Source: Mageeibacillus sp. (GTDB lineage Bacteria > Bacillota > Clostridia > Saccharofermentanales > Saccharofermentanaceae). From it: 64,000 nt of DNA. Positions 33,936 through 43,854 of the stretch are shown in pieces. The stretch's first letter is position 1. Each line of letters starts with the position of its first letter. The DNA lies in assembly GCA_022484595.1 (NCBI GenBank), contig JAKVLB010000007.1, positions 1-64,000 on the forward strand, written 5' to 3'. The position numbers were made by a program, and so were the translations under genes. The notes beneath the pieces are model-generated. The model searched no databases and had not been told where the DNA came from. It saw only the letters and a program-made list of their open reading frames with translations.

Positions 33936-35612
33936 TCAGCGGGAGACGAGGCTATAGTATGTCTGCGCACGGCTGAGCGCGCTTGCGGCATCGGCAACAT
34001 ACTGGTTGAACGCGGTCTTGTATGCTGAAGGCGTCATCGAGTTGGCGGCGCTGATGCTGCCAAACATTTCCTCGGCCACGTTAGACATGTATCCGGTCTC
34101 ACTGAATGACGCAAAGGCAAATCCTGACTGAGTGTAAACCGGATTGATGATGTTCACATAATGTCCGCCTTTGCTGGCCTTCTCGTCGGTGTACCAGCCG
34201 GTGAACGGATCGGCGTAGCCCCAGGCGAGGTTCTCTGCGCGATAGCCGCCAAGGTCTGAGAAATAGCCGTTGTGGAACGCAATGTGGTCATATGTCTTGG
34301 ACGATATGACAGCTGAACCTATGGACGCTGCCATAAGTGCCGAGTTGACCTGAAGAGGAGCAATACCTTCTGATGCGCGAAGGCTGTTGCACTCTGCGAT
34401 ATAGTCCACCGATTTGTTGATGTTGTCTGCCGTCAGGAATCTTGTGTAGATGCTTAAGTCAGTTCCCGGAACCAGATTGTCTGAAGCTGCTTTGTTCACG
34501 TAGTATTCAACAGTGTGACCGCCGGCTGCAGTTGACTGAGTATCGATCCAGTCGAGAACGACCTCGTTGTAATGCTTCTGTGCGTCAGCAAGTGCTGCGG
34601 CAGCTGCGTCTGCGGTGGACTTGTCTATGAACGAAAGTGAGACAGAGCCGGGAGCGGAGGAGCCTTTGGCTACGAGCTCTATCTGGATTGCCTCGAGACG
34701 GTATGAGAAACCTGATGTGCCCGCGCTCGCACCGTTGCAGGCCCAGTCGAGCCAGCCGAAATTCTGAGAGTGAACGCGGTAGTAGATGTCGTAATGATCA
34801 GCTATATCGCCGGTGAGCTTTATCTGGATTGCCTCAAGCCGTTTACCTTCGCCCTGTGTTCCGGAAAGCGTGCCGTCTGATACCCAGTCCTGCCAGCCGT
34901 AGTCCTGAACGTGTGTTTTGTAAGAGATTGACCCTTTGTATGCCGCGCCTGTGAGAGCGATTGAAATTGCTTCAAGTCTCTTGGAGCTCCCGGTTGTGCC
35001 GGATACAGCGCCGTCGGCAGACCACGCCGATTCCCAGCCGTAATCCTGGCAATGGACGCGGTATGCTACGCCTTCGTTGCTGCTGTATCCTATCGGGACT
35101 ATCTTTATCTGGACTTCTTCAAGCCTTTTGGATTCGCCTGTGGTTCCGGCAAGCGCACCGTCTGAGACCCATCCCTGTGCGTCGCCGTAGTCCTGTATGT
35201 GGACGTGGTACATTATTGTATAGTGGTTTGCGAGTTCACCTGTCAGGCGCATTCTCAGTCCTTCGAGTCTTAAACTTTGATGCGATGTACCGGCAGTCTC
35301 TCCTGCATTCACCCAGTTCATCCATCCTATATTCTGAACGTGCACCTGGTATTGGATTGTTCCGTCATATCCGAGCTGATTGTCAAAATTTACGCATATA
35401 GATTCTACGCGCTTGCTGTTTCCCCGGGTTCCGAGTGTTAAGGTACCCGACGAAAATGAGCCTTCAGTGTCCCCGTAATCCTGGACATGCGCTGTACCGT
35501 TAAGAGTGTAGGAAGCGCCAGCCGAAGCTGTGTTAGGAATCGCGGTGGCGATTGAGAAAGCCATTACTGCGGATATGCAGGCCGACAGTATTTTCTGTAG
35601 TGTTTTATTCAT
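33936..35612 (-). CDS. Secreted ChW-repeat and CAP-domain protein
   Basis: 558-residue exported protein. The start MNKTLQKILSACISAVMAFSIA follows AAAGGAGGGG, which rules out the ORF-track start nine codons earlier; a signal peptide ends near NTASAGA. Six ChW-type repeats of about 45 residues occupy about residues 35 to 310 (VHIQDYG, W, G, GTTGxSKRLExxxI), the first without the central Trp. After a helical linker, a CAP/SCP-like domain (about 410 to 510) includes LRASEGIAPL, DHIAFHNGYF and AENLAWG. ChW repeats are typical of clostridial surface proteins; CAP proteins vary in role. It is divergent from the phosphoglycerol transferase gene. Confidence 0.9.
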   Translation of the reverse strand: MNKTLQKILSACISAVMAFSIATAIPNTASAGASYTLNGTAHVQDYGDTEGSFSSGTLTLGTRGNSKRVESICVNFDNQLGYDGTIQYQVHVQNIGWMNWVNAGETAGTSHQSLRLEGLRMRLTGELANHYTIMYHVHIQDYGDAQGWVSDGALAGTTGESKRLEEVQIKIVPIGYSSNEGVAYRVHCQDYGWESAWSADGAVSGTTGSSKRLEAISIALTGAAYKGSISYKTHVQDYGWQDWVSDGTLSGTQGEGKRLEAIQIKLTGDIADHYDIYYRVHSQNFGWLDWACNGASAGTSGFSYRLEAIQIELVAKGSSAPGSVSLSFIDKSTADAAAAALADAQKHYNEVVLDWIDTQSTAAGGHTVEYYVNKAASDNLVPGTDLSIYTRFLTADNINKSVDYIAECNSLRASEGIAPLQVNSALMAASIGSAVISSKTYDHIAFHNGYFSDLGGYRAENLAWGYADPFTGWYTDEKASKGGHYVNIINPVYTQSGFAFASFSETGYMSNVAEEMFGSISAANSMTPSAYKTAFNQYVADAASALSRAQTYYSLVSR

Positions 35613-35738
35613 GGTCAACCCCTCCTTTGAATATATCAAATGATAGCCTTTAGTGAGACATTTTTCTATGGTTTGTTAGCAAATTTCACATAAAAATAAA
35701 AAAAAAATCCAAATAAATCTGTATAAAGCCCAAGGAAA

Positions 35739-38513
35739 TTGAAAATTTACAGGCGTATTATACTCGATTGTATGAAACGCATAGTTCACATCTTTCTATA
35801 TTTTCTTCTGGCAGCGGCTGTTTTCGGCCTCCTTCTTGCGTCATTTGCAATGATCTGGACAATGGATGTCTGGAGACATATTACTTTCGATGAGATTATT
35901 TATCATCTGTCCGCGCCTATTGAAGGAACCAATCCCAGTGTAATACTGAGCTTTGTTTTGAGAAATCTTATTCCCGCTGCAGTTGTGGGACTTGGATTAT
36001 GGGGACTTAATATAGTTAATATATTAAAGAGAATCAAGAAAGCTAAACTCGTTAAGCAGATAAATGCCATAGCAGTAATTGTTTCTGTGGCGGTAATCGT
36101 TGTTGTTGCGGCACTTTTTATAAACAAGTATGACGCAATCGGGTATTACAAGGCTATGAACGAGAATTCGGATTTTGTCAAGGATAACTACGTGAAGCCG
36201 ACTGATGTTGATATTCAGTTTCCTGAGAAGAAGCGCAATGTTGTTTATATTTTTCTGGAGTCGATGGAGATGTCATATGCTGATAAGTCCGTCGGAGGCG
36301 CATTTGATGAGAATTACATCCCGGAGCTTACGGATCTGGCGCTTGGTGATAACGCCGAGTGCTTCGCCGGCAATGATGAGACGCTGAACGGCGCGGTGCC
36401 TATGCATGGAGCTACGTTCACATCCGGTGCCATGGTGGCGCAGACTTCCGGACTTCCGGCAATGGAGGAGATAGGCAACGCTGCGGGAACTCAGTCGAGT
36501 TTCTACCCGGGAGCTACCACAATCGGCGATATCCTGGGAGCTCAGGGCTACAATCAGGAGCTCATGGTTGGTTCGGACGCGGTTTTCGGCGGAAGAGCAC
36601 AGTATTTTTCCGGTCACGGCGGATACAAAATTTTCGATTATAATTACGCGCTTAATAACGGTTATATTCCCGCAGGCTATAAGGTATGGTGGGGATACGA
36701 GGACCAGAAGCTTTTTCAGTTCGCAAAGTCAGAGATACTGGCGCTGGCCGATGAAGATCAGCCTTTCAATTTTACGATGCTGACCGTGGACACACACTTT
36801 GAGGATGGCTATGTATGCCCGCTTTGCAGAGACGAGTGCGGCGACAACCAGTACGGCAACGTTATGCACTGCTCTTCACGTCAGGTTACAGAGTTCGTTG
36901 CATGGCTTCAGCAGCAGGATTTCTATGACAACACGACTATTGTCATTTGCGGCGACCACACAACGATGGATTCGAATTTCTGCTCCAGTGTGGATGATGG
37001 TTTCCTCAGACGCACATATATGACGATTCTTAATTCTGCCGCGACATGTGACAGTACCGAGCAGCGTCTTTATTCTACTTTTGACATGTTTCCTACGACG
37101 CTCGCGGCTATGGGCTGCCAGATTGAAGGCGACCGCCTCGGACTTGGAGTGAATCTGTATTCCGGGCAGAAGACGCTGCTCGAACAGTATGGCATTCAGT
37201 ATGTAAATACGGAGCTGTCGAAAAACTCCGACTTTATAAAGAACGATATCGCAGGTTATAAGTCCTTTGACGAGGCGGTTTTTGAGACAAATGCCGTTCT
37301 TGACACAAAGTACACGCCTGTCGTCGATGACGGCAAATTTACGGGTGTCGAATTCTCACTGTCGGGTCTCGAGACTACGGATGAACCCATACAGGCGATT
37401 CAACTGGATGTGTCAACACCGGGAGGGACATGGTCAACATCTTCACAGATGCAGCGAAATGAAGATCTTTCCTACTCAACTGTGTTCAGCGTCGACGGGC
37501 TTACTGACAGACAGCTTCTTAACCTGACGGTTACAGTAACAGATTCCAACGGAGATCAATATGAGATCTACAAAGATACGGGCTACCTGGGTAATATTTT
37601 TCACTACCTGCACTATGACATAAACGAGTACATAGACTCGGTGATGAATCTTGATAACGTGGTAGTTTTCGCCGCCGCATGCGACGACTGTTCGGGTGCA
37701 ATTTCGGATTCTACACTTGAGCTGCTGAGGGAACACGGTCTCGAAGCCAAATTCGACGAATCTGAGGGACTAAGCTGGTACGGAGTTGTGGCAAACGGTC
37801 ATGCCGAGCACGAAGATTGTTCAGACAGTCTTTTAAGTTACGGAGGAAGTCTGCCAAACGGCGATTTCTTCAGTCTTGAGAGCCTCGGAAGTGCCGGAGT
37901 TGCGGCGCAGATTGCCGCTCAGACCGAGAGTGTCCGCGAGAATGAGTCCATCGGGAATGAGAGCAACTCTCTTGTTAACGGAGTCGTCGATACGTTCCCG
38001 CAGGTAGCGGCCGTTACCAACGATGTTTTGGATGGCGATGTTCCGAAGCCGATGAGTTCTATAGTCGTAAACGGCAAAGAATACTCACCCAGCAACCGCG
38101 GTCTGCTTTTCGTTGTGTATGATCTCAATGAGGGCTGCGTGATTGATGCTGCTTCGTTCGATACGGCGCGCGACAGTTTCACCGGTGAGCAGTCAAAGGG
38201 TACTCTGGACTACGAGATATCTTCGTTCATGGGTTCTTCGAGACTTTCAGTGTCAGTGTCTGATATTGCGAGCCTTATTAACCTCAACAATACAGGAACC
38301 GCGGATCTTTATATCTGGGACGCCTCGACGATTGATACGCCGAAGCACTACGCACTGTCACTTGAGAACGGAAGCAACGGATACACTTATACCAAATCGG
38401 TGGATATCGATGATCTTGATCTGAGCACTGCGCATATGTCGATTTATATCAAGAAGGCCGGCGGAAGAATTCTGCTGAGATACAATGTACCGATCACATC
38501 AACTCAGAATTAA
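35739..38513 (+). CDS. OpgB/LtaS-like phosphoglycerol transferase with C-terminal extension (copy 1)
   Basis: 924 residues. Three N-terminal membrane helices lead to an extracellular alkaline-phosphatase-fold domain. The metal and nucleophile motifs are IFLESMEMSYAD (about 170), ATFTSGAMVAQTSGLP (about 230, with the nucleophile Thr) and VICGDHTTMDSN (about 403). GAMVAQTSGLP and DTHFEDGY look most like OpgB/MdoB, which transfers phosphoglycerol. After about residue 530 come a beta-sandwich and two blocks resembling halves of an ILEI/FAM3 domain (VVVFAAACDD near 640; GLLFVVYDLNEGCVIDAASFDT near 785). The start may be TTG as given or ATG 11 codons later. It probably decorates the polysaccharide of this locus. 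Confidence 0.85.
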   Translation: MKIYRRIILDCMKRIVHIFLYFLLAAAVFGLLLASFAMIWTMDVWRHITFDEIIYHLSAPIEGTNPSVILSFVLRNLIPAAVVGLGLWGLNIVNILKRIKKAKLVKQINAIAVIVSVAVIVVVAALFINKYDAIGYYKAMNENSDFVKDNYVKPTDVDIQFPEKKRNVVYIFLESMEMSYADKSVGGAFDENYIPELTDLALGDNAECFAGNDETLNGAVPMHGATFTSGAMVAQTSGLPAMEEIGNAAGTQSSFYPGATTIGDILGAQGYNQELMVGSDAVFGGRAQYFSGHGGYKIFDYNYALNNGYIPAGYKVWWGYEDQKLFQFAKSEILALADEDQPFNFTMLTVDTHFEDGYVCPLCRDECGDNQYGNVMHCSSRQVTEFVAWLQQQDFYDNTTIVICGDHTTMDSNFCSSVDDGFLRRTYMTILNSAATCDSTEQRLYSTFDMFPTTLAAMGCQIEGDRLGLGVNLYSGQKTLLEQYGIQYVNTELSKNSDFIKNDIAGYKSFDEAVFETNAVLDTKYTPVVDDGKFTGVEFSLSGLETTDEPIQAIQLDVSTPGGTWSTSSQMQRNEDLSYSTVFSVDGLTDRQLLNLTVTVTDSNGDQYEIYKDTGYLGNIFHYLHYDINEYIDSVMNLDNVVVFAAACDDCSGAISDSTLELLREHGLEAKFDESEGLSWYGVVANGHAEHEDCSDSLLSYGGSLPNGDFFSLESLGSAGVAAQIAAQTESVRENESIGNESNSLVNGVVDTFPQVAAVTNDVLDGDVPKPMSSIVVNGKEYSPSNRGLLFVVYDLNEGCVIDAASFDTARDSFTGEQSKGTLDYEISSFMGSSRLSVSVSDIASLINLNNTGTADLYIWDASTIDTPKHYALSLENGSNGYTYTKSVDIDDLDLSTAHMSIYIKKAGGRILLRYNVPITSTQN

Positions 38514-38577
38514 TGAGCTGTTAGTTTGATTGCAATTGGTTTAAAATATGGGCAAATATGCGGAGGATTTACACAGA

Positions 38578-39645
38578 ATGCCCGACAATGCGGATTCATT
38601 ACCGACAGTTACTATTGTTATGCCCGTGTATAACGGCGAATGTTGCCTGAACGATTCCATCGGGGATATTTTCGCGCAGAGTTACAGAAATATCGAGCTT
38701 ATCGCAGTTAATGACGGGTCGTCGGACGATTCCGGCGAAATTCTTGCGAAGCTCTGTGAGAAGCAGCCGGAAGGCATTGAGATCAAGGCGGTCACTCAGA
38801 TAAACTCCGGTATATGCTCGGCAAGAAATCGCGGACTTGATCTGGCACGCGGCAGGTATATTGCATTTATGGATCAGGACGACAGAATGCCTGAAGATTA
38901 TGTCATGCATCTCGTAAAAGAGATGGAGGGTACGGAAGACGGATCCGCAAAGCCGGACGCGGTAATCGGCGGCAATGTCGAGATGCGAAAAGGTCTGCGG
39001 ACAAACCGGGACCTTGAGCCGGATATGACGTGGAGCCTTTACCGTAATAACGCGCCATGGGGAAGAATGTTCAGAAGGACTGTGATTGAGGAGAATCACA
39101 TAAGGTTTTACGACACCAGAATAAGCGAGGATTTTTACTTCAATTTTGTTTATTTGAGTTTTTGTCGTAAGGTAAAGGTAGTCGCTCAGACGGGATATGT
39201 CTGGCGGATAGACGAGCGGTCGGAGTCGCACTCGGGCATGAGACGGTATTCGCCGGAACGTGATGTGACAGAGATGTTAGGCAGGCTTCTGGCTGATATG
39301 AGGACGATTGATGACAGTTCTGTTCTGGACAAAGAACTTTTCGAGTACCTGATAATAAAACACATTGTGTGGTATCTGCTGTTTATATCGGAAGGTTCGT
39401 CCTCGCGGGATGTCAGGGAGGCATATGACAGGGCGTTTGGCTGGCTCAAGTCAAATTTCCCGGACTACCGGCATAACAGTCAGGTCAGATGGGGAAAGCC
39501 GGAGGGAGAGAGCGCGGGAGTCAGGCACATTGTGACAATCGCTGTAATGATGCAGAAGATGAATCTGTTTAAGCCATTTTTGGCTTTAAGGAGTATAAGA
39601 GGGTCGAAAGAAGGACAATGCTATGACAGACAAAGTGACAAATAA
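38578..39645 (+). CDS. GT2 glycosyltransferase, LgtD/capsular type
   Basis: 355 residues from the ATG behind CGGAGGA; the ORF-track ATG 10 codons earlier has no ribosome site. The GT-A core shows TIVMPVYNGECCL, AVNDGSSDDSGEIL, INSGICSARNRGLDLARGRYIAFMDQDDRM (DxD as DQDD) and later ISEDFYFNFVYL. No membrane helices, so it is a cytoplasmic transferase acting on a lipid-linked acceptor. It overlaps the next gene by 23 bases. Confidence 0.85.
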   Translation: MPDNADSLPTVTIVMPVYNGECCLNDSIGDIFAQSYRNIELIAVNDGSSDDSGEILAKLCEKQPEGIEIKAVTQINSGICSARNRGLDLARGRYIAFMDQDDRMPEDYVMHLVKEMEGTEDGSAKPDAVIGGNVEMRKGLRTNRDLEPDMTWSLYRNNAPWGRMFRRTVIEENHIRFYDTRISEDFYFNFVYLSFCRKVKVVAQTGYVWRIDERSESHSGMRRYSPERDVTEMLGRLLADMRTIDDSSVLDKELFEYLIIKHIVWYLLFISEGSSSRDVREAYDRAFGWLKSNFPDYRHNSQVRWGKPEGESAGVRHIVTIAVMMQKMNLFKPFLALRSIRGSKEGQCYDRQSDK

Positions 39646-41932
39646 CACGGCAGGAATAAAGAACAGGACAGGCCTGAAAGAGAGAATTTCCGCGTTGGCT
39701 GTTTATGCGGTTGTTATCTGCGTTATGACCGCTGTATTCTGCCACAGTATCGGGAAAACCGAGAAGTATGACTATCAGGATAATTACTGGGGAATGAGCG
39801 CGACAGACACTGTGGACCTTAAGGATGGAACAGTGCTGACGGAGGTGCTTCCCGCAGCGTGTTTCAGTTTTGACGGGATTACACTGAGAGATTTCAACAG
39901 CAACGGCAGTTACAGCGGCAATGAGAAGCTTCATGTTGTGCTGAGTGACGATGCGACAGGTGAGGTTTTCGACAACTGCGTTTATCCGCTCCGCAATCAT
40001 CAGTTTGACGACGCAACAGTGTTCATTCCCTGTAAGTTTGCAAACGATAAGCCGGTAGCGCTTCAGATTGATGTCTATACCGAAGGCCTGACAGACAAAT
40101 TTGTCACAGTGTCACTGTCTGATTCATCAGCGGTGGGCGGAGCATTCTTTATAAACGATGTGGCACAGCCGGCTCAGCATTTCTGCATGAATTCAGTTGT
40201 TATTACTCCGGTTCAGGATAATGCCGCCTGCATTGTGTATTACGTTGCGGGAATTCTGGCGGCGAGCGCACTGCTTGTGCTGTGTCTTACCGGAAAAATC
40301 CGGCTGGCGTCGGGAAATAACTGCGGCGACACTGAAAGTGCAACCGACAGGAAGATTGCTGCCCGTAAGAGATTTCCGTTGTATCTGACGGTTTTCATAG
40401 TTATGAATCTTGTGTTTCTGCTTTTCTATTATGTTGTCCTCAAATCAATTGAACCGGATGGCAGCTCGCTTCGCAAATATTACGTAATCATCGGACTTAT
40501 TGCGGTTGCCGGTGCTAATATAACTCTCGCACTCGTGGCTTGGGGAAGAGCAAAGATTACGACTGTTTATATCGTGTCTGCCCTGATACTCGGTACAGCG
40601 TTCTGTTTTCTTATTCCGTCCTACTGCGTGCAGGATGAGAGATTCCATTTTGATCAGGCCTATATTATGTCGAATGAGTGGATGGGAATTGATGATACGG
40701 GTTATCCTGACAGAATTTACAAAAGAAGCTGCGATATTGACGGGTCTATTCCGGCGACTATGGAAATTACAGAGCTTGAGTATTCGGTTATCTGCGGAAG
40801 ACTGTTTGATAAAGTTGACGGTGATGACACCGAGCTTCAGCCGGCTTACGCGGTAACTGACGGCGTGAGAACCGCACCTGAGGTGAGCTATCTGCCGCAG
40901 GCCATAGGAATTACCGTGGCGCGAGTAATGAACTTCAATATGATAACAATGACGTTCTTTGCGAGAATGGCAAACCTTGTGGCAATCACACTGCTAATGG
41001 CACTGGCACTTCGCAGAATGCCTTTTGGCAAAAGCGCACTTGCCGTTACCATGCTCCTGCCCATGACACTGCTGCTGTCGGCTTCGGCGTCGTACGACGG
41101 CTTTATTCTGGCATCAGCGTTCCTGTTTACGGCGTATTGTCTCGATGCGGTGTATCACCCTGAATCAATATCGGCATTGAACCTCGGTGTATTAATTGTT
41201 TCAGCGCTGCTTCTGGCCATGAGCAAGGGCGGAGTCTATATACCGATGCTTTGTCTTGTGTTTATGCTTTTGAAGAACCCTGTCAGGGATTCCAAATCCG
41301 CATTGTTACGCCGTGTTGCCATTGCAGTTTTTGCTCTGGCTGTTGTGGGAGCCGCGGCAATAAAACTATATCCTACGGTCAAAGAGACGCTTGATGCGAC
41401 AGGGTTCAACAACGAGAATATCTATGAGGCAAGGACTCTGTACAATGTTCCTTACGCCTTGGATAACATAGGCCGCGTTGTGAGGCTTGTTTTCTGGAGC
41501 CTTGCACGCAAAAGCTACAGTTATTGCAGGGGAATGTTGGGAACGCAGCTCGGACTGTCTGTAAGGCTTCCGGTTATGCTGTCTGCTGTATATCTGTTTC
41601 TGCTTGTCATATCGTCATTCAAGCATAAGGCACAGGAGCTGTCGCTTACTGTCAGCCGCAAAATACTGGCCGCTGTTATAGCTGTTGTCTGTATTCTTCT
41701 TATCATGGTGTCGATGCTTTTCGCTGTCACGGATATTACCGATAAGACAATAAGAGGAGTTCAGGGCAGATACTTCCTGCCGTTTCTGCCACTTGTGCTT
41801 CTGCTGTTCAGAAACAGAAAAACAGTAACGACAGGTATCAGCGAGGGTGATATGATACTTGCGGTAACGATCGTAAATACAATTACGATAGGGCTTGCAA
41901 TGAGTGTTATTGTGGCAATTGAGGCTTTTTAG
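39623..41932 (+). CDS. DUF2142-type polytopic membrane protein
   Basis: 769 residues with a first helix near residues 25 to 43, a long extracytoplasmic beta-rich region (about 50 to 200), then about 12 more membrane segments. The segment PSYCVQDERFHFDQAYIMSN resembles the DUF2142 hallmark (PxDExxHFxxAY), which in GT-C-like proteins places acidic residues in the first outside loop. Start ATG follows AAGGACA. A role in transferring a lipid-linked sugar to the outer polymer is inferred from context and topology. Confidence 0.75.
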   Translation: MTDKVTNNTAGIKNRTGLKERISALAVYAVVICVMTAVFCHSIGKTEKYDYQDNYWGMSATDTVDLKDGTVLTEVLPAACFSFDGITLRDFNSNGSYSGNEKLHVVLSDDATGEVFDNCVYPLRNHQFDDATVFIPCKFANDKPVALQIDVYTEGLTDKFVTVSLSDSSAVGGAFFINDVAQPAQHFCMNSVVITPVQDNAACIVYYVAGILAASALLVLCLTGKIRLASGNNCGDTESATDRKIAARKRFPLYLTVFIVMNLVFLLFYYVVLKSIEPDGSSLRKYYVIIGLIAVAGANITLALVAWGRAKITTVYIVSALILGTAFCFLIPSYCVQDERFHFDQAYIMSNEWMGIDDTGYPDRIYKRSCDIDGSIPATMEITELEYSVICGRLFDKVDGDDTELQPAYAVTDGVRTAPEVSYLPQAIGITVARVMNFNMITMTFFARMANLVAITLLMALALRRMPFGKSALAVTMLLPMTLLLSASASYDGFILASAFLFTAYCLDAVYHPESISALNLGVLIVSALLLAMSKGGVYIPMLCLVFMLLKNPVRDSKSALLRRVAIAVFALAVVGAAAIKLYPTVKETLDATGFNNENIYEARTLYNVPYALDNIGRVVRLVFWSLARKSYSYCRGMLGTQLGLSVRLPVMLSAVYLFLLVISSFKHKAQELSLTVSRKILAAVIAVVCILLIMVSMLFAVTDITDKTIRGVQGRYFLPFLPLVLLLFRNRKTVTTGISEGDMILAVTIVNTITIGLAMSVIVAIEAF

Positions 41933-41949
41933 TGTAAAATACAGCTACT

Positions 41950-42648
41950 ATGAAAAAAATCGTAATTATTCCTGCTTTCAATGAGAGCAAAGTCATAATA
42001 GACACGATAAATGACATCAGGGCAAAGGCTCCTGATTTTGATTTTGTCGTTGTAAACGACCATTCAAAAGACGATACACACAGGCTTCTGGCCCGTGAGG
42101 GAATTCCGGCGCTTAATCTGCCGGTCAATCTCGGTATCGGAGGTGCGGTCCAGACGGGCTATCTCTATGCATACCGAAACGGGTATGATATCGCGGTTCA
42201 GCTCGACGGAGACGGTCAGCATGACCCGGCTTTCCTGCATGATATGGTGACATTTATGCAGAAGAACGAATCGGATATGGTTATAGGCTCGAGATACATA
42301 ACGAAGGAAGGTTTTCAGTCCACATCGCTGAGAAGGACGGGAATCAGATTTTTCTCGTGGCTCATAAGGCTCATTACCGGTAAGCGTATCACCGACCCGA
42401 CTTCGGGGTACCGTATGATCAACAGGAGGATAATGAAGATTTTCGCGAAGGATTATCCGCGGGATTTTCCGGAGCCTGAGAGCGTGGTGACTGTCCTTAA
42501 GAACGGATTCCGTGTTGACGAGCTCCAGGTGATAATGCGTGGCCGTCAGAGCGGCAAGTCATCTATCAACCTTATCAAGTCACCTTACTATATGATTAAG
42601 GTTACTTTTGCCATTATTCTGGAAGGAGTTCGCAAACATGCTGACTGA
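41950..42648 (+). CDS. GT2 glycosyltransferase, DPM1-like
   Basis: 232-residue soluble GT2: VIIPAFNESKVI, VVNDHSKDDT, NLGIGGAVQTGYLYAY, QLDGDGQHDP (DxD) and GSRYI, ending after the TDPTSGYRMINRR segment. This set is typical of polyprenyl-phosphate mannose or glucose synthases that lack their own membrane helices. The next gene encodes a small DUF2304 membrane protein, a usual partner that likely tethers the enzyme. It overlaps that gene by 11 bases. Confidence 0.88.
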   Translation: MKKIVIIPAFNESKVIIDTINDIRAKAPDFDFVVVNDHSKDDTHRLLAREGIPALNLPVNLGIGGAVQTGYLYAYRNGYDIAVQLDGDGQHDPAFLHDMVTFMQKNESDMVIGSRYITKEGFQSTSLRRTGIRFFSWLIRLITGKRITDPTSGYRMINRRIMKIFAKDYPRDFPEPESVVTVLKNGFRVDELQVIMRGRQSGKSSINLIKSPYYMIKVTFAIILEGVRKHAD

Positions 42649-43000
42649 ACGAATACAGTTAATCGTCGCGGTTATGATTCTGGCGTTTTTAATTGTTCTG
42701 TTTGAACTCGCCAAGAAGAAATTTATGGACCCCAAGTATACTCTGGCGTGGTTTCTCGTGACAGTCGGCGTCATGATTCTGGATCTGATTCCTGACGCGA
42801 TGAAGTATCTGTCCAAACTTATCGGAATTTATAATCCTATGAACATGGTGTTCTTTATAGGGTTCATATATATGGCGTTCATTATTTTCGCGCTCTCTAT
42901 TGCAATGTCGAGAATGTCGGGAAGAGTCAAGAAACTCATTCAGGAAGTCGCGATACTCAACAGAGAACTCGAAGACCGCACGGGAAGCAAGCGGAAATGA
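42638..43000 (+). CDS. DUF2304-type small membrane protein
   Basis: 120 residues beginning MLTERIQLIVAVMILAFLIV after GGAAGGAG; the ORF-track start is 10 codons too early. It has three hydrophobic helices and a C-terminal helical tail (SGRVKKLIQEVAILNRELEDR). LELAKKKFMDPKYTLAWFLV-like sequence after the first helix is the DUF2304 pattern. These proteins usually neighbour DPM-type GT2 genes, as here. It overlaps the next gene as ATGA. Confidence 0.86.
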   Translation: MLTERIQLIVAVMILAFLIVLFELAKKKFMDPKYTLAWFLVTVGVMILDLIPDAMKYLSKLIGIYNPMNMVFFIGFIYMAFIIFALSIAMSRMSGRVKKLIQEVAILNRELEDRTGSKRK

Positions 43001-43854
43001 ATCCTCTCGTAAGTATATGCATACCGCTTTATAACAACGCTTCTACGATAGAAGAGACGGTGCGCTCGGTCATAAGCCAGACATACAGGCCGTTAGAGCT
43101 TGTCATAGTCGACGACAATTCAACAGACAATTCATACGACGTGGTTAACAGCATTCTTGCGGAGCTGCCGGAGAATCTTGACGTTCTGAGGCATCTGGAG
43201 CGCAACACGTCAAATCTCGGAATGTCCGGAAACTGGAACCGCTGCCTGTCTCTTTGCAACGGCAGATATATAAAGCTTCTTTGCGCAGACGATACCATAG
43301 ACAGCTCGCTTGTTGAGCGCGAGGTGGAGGTTCTGGAGCATTTTCCTGAAGTCCTCTCGGTAGAATCCGATACGGCTTTTGTAGACAGGAACGGCAAAAT
43401 CACAGGTCATTACAATCGTTACCGCAAGAGCGGAACGGTATCCGGGCGCGAGACTGCGAGATATTCTCTTTTTCACCGCGATTACCTCGGTGCACCCCTC
43501 GCCAACCTGTTTCGTCGCACGGCATATGAGCAATATGGCGGTTTCGACCCTGACTTCCATTACATTGTCGACTACGAGTTTTTTATGCGGCTTGCCTGCG
43601 CAGGAGACGTGTTTATTATTCATGAGCCGCTGAATTTCTTCAGGCTGCGTCATGATTCGAATACTTCACAGGTGTTGGGCGGCGACGAAGGCAGATGCTA
43701 TGTTGAAGAGCATCGCCGGCTCGCCGAAAAGTTTGCCGCAGAACTGTCGTTATCGCCGTCAGATATCCGCCGCAGTGTCAGAATCCGCCGGCTTATGAAC
43801 CTGCTTGGCGGCATATACCTTAAGCTTCATATCGGGGGGAGGCAGAATGTCTGA
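42997..43854 (+). CDS. GT2 glycosyltransferase
   Basis: 285 residues, GT-A fold: VSICIPLYNNASTIEETVRSVISQTYRPLELVIVDDNSTDNS, then NRCLSLCNGRYIKLLCADDTI (DxD-like ADD) and a later YIVDYEFFMRLA acceptor-domain motif. No membrane segment. It overlaps the upstream DUF2304 gene and the downstream exporter permease gene, so all are probably one transcript. Sugar specificity cannot be read from sequence. Confidence 0.86.
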   Translation: MNPLVSICIPLYNNASTIEETVRSVISQTYRPLELVIVDDNSTDNSYDVVNSILAELPENLDVLRHLERNTSNLGMSGNWNRCLSLCNGRYIKLLCADDTIDSSLVEREVEVLEHFPEVLSVESDTAFVDRNGKITGHYNRYRKSGTVSGRETARYSLFHRDYLGAPLANLFRRTAYEQYGGFDPDFHYIVDYEFFMRLACAGDVFIIHEPLNFFRLRHDSNTSQVLGGDEGRCYVEEHRRLAEKFAAELSLSPSDIRRSVRIRRLMNLLGGIYLKLHIGGRQNV

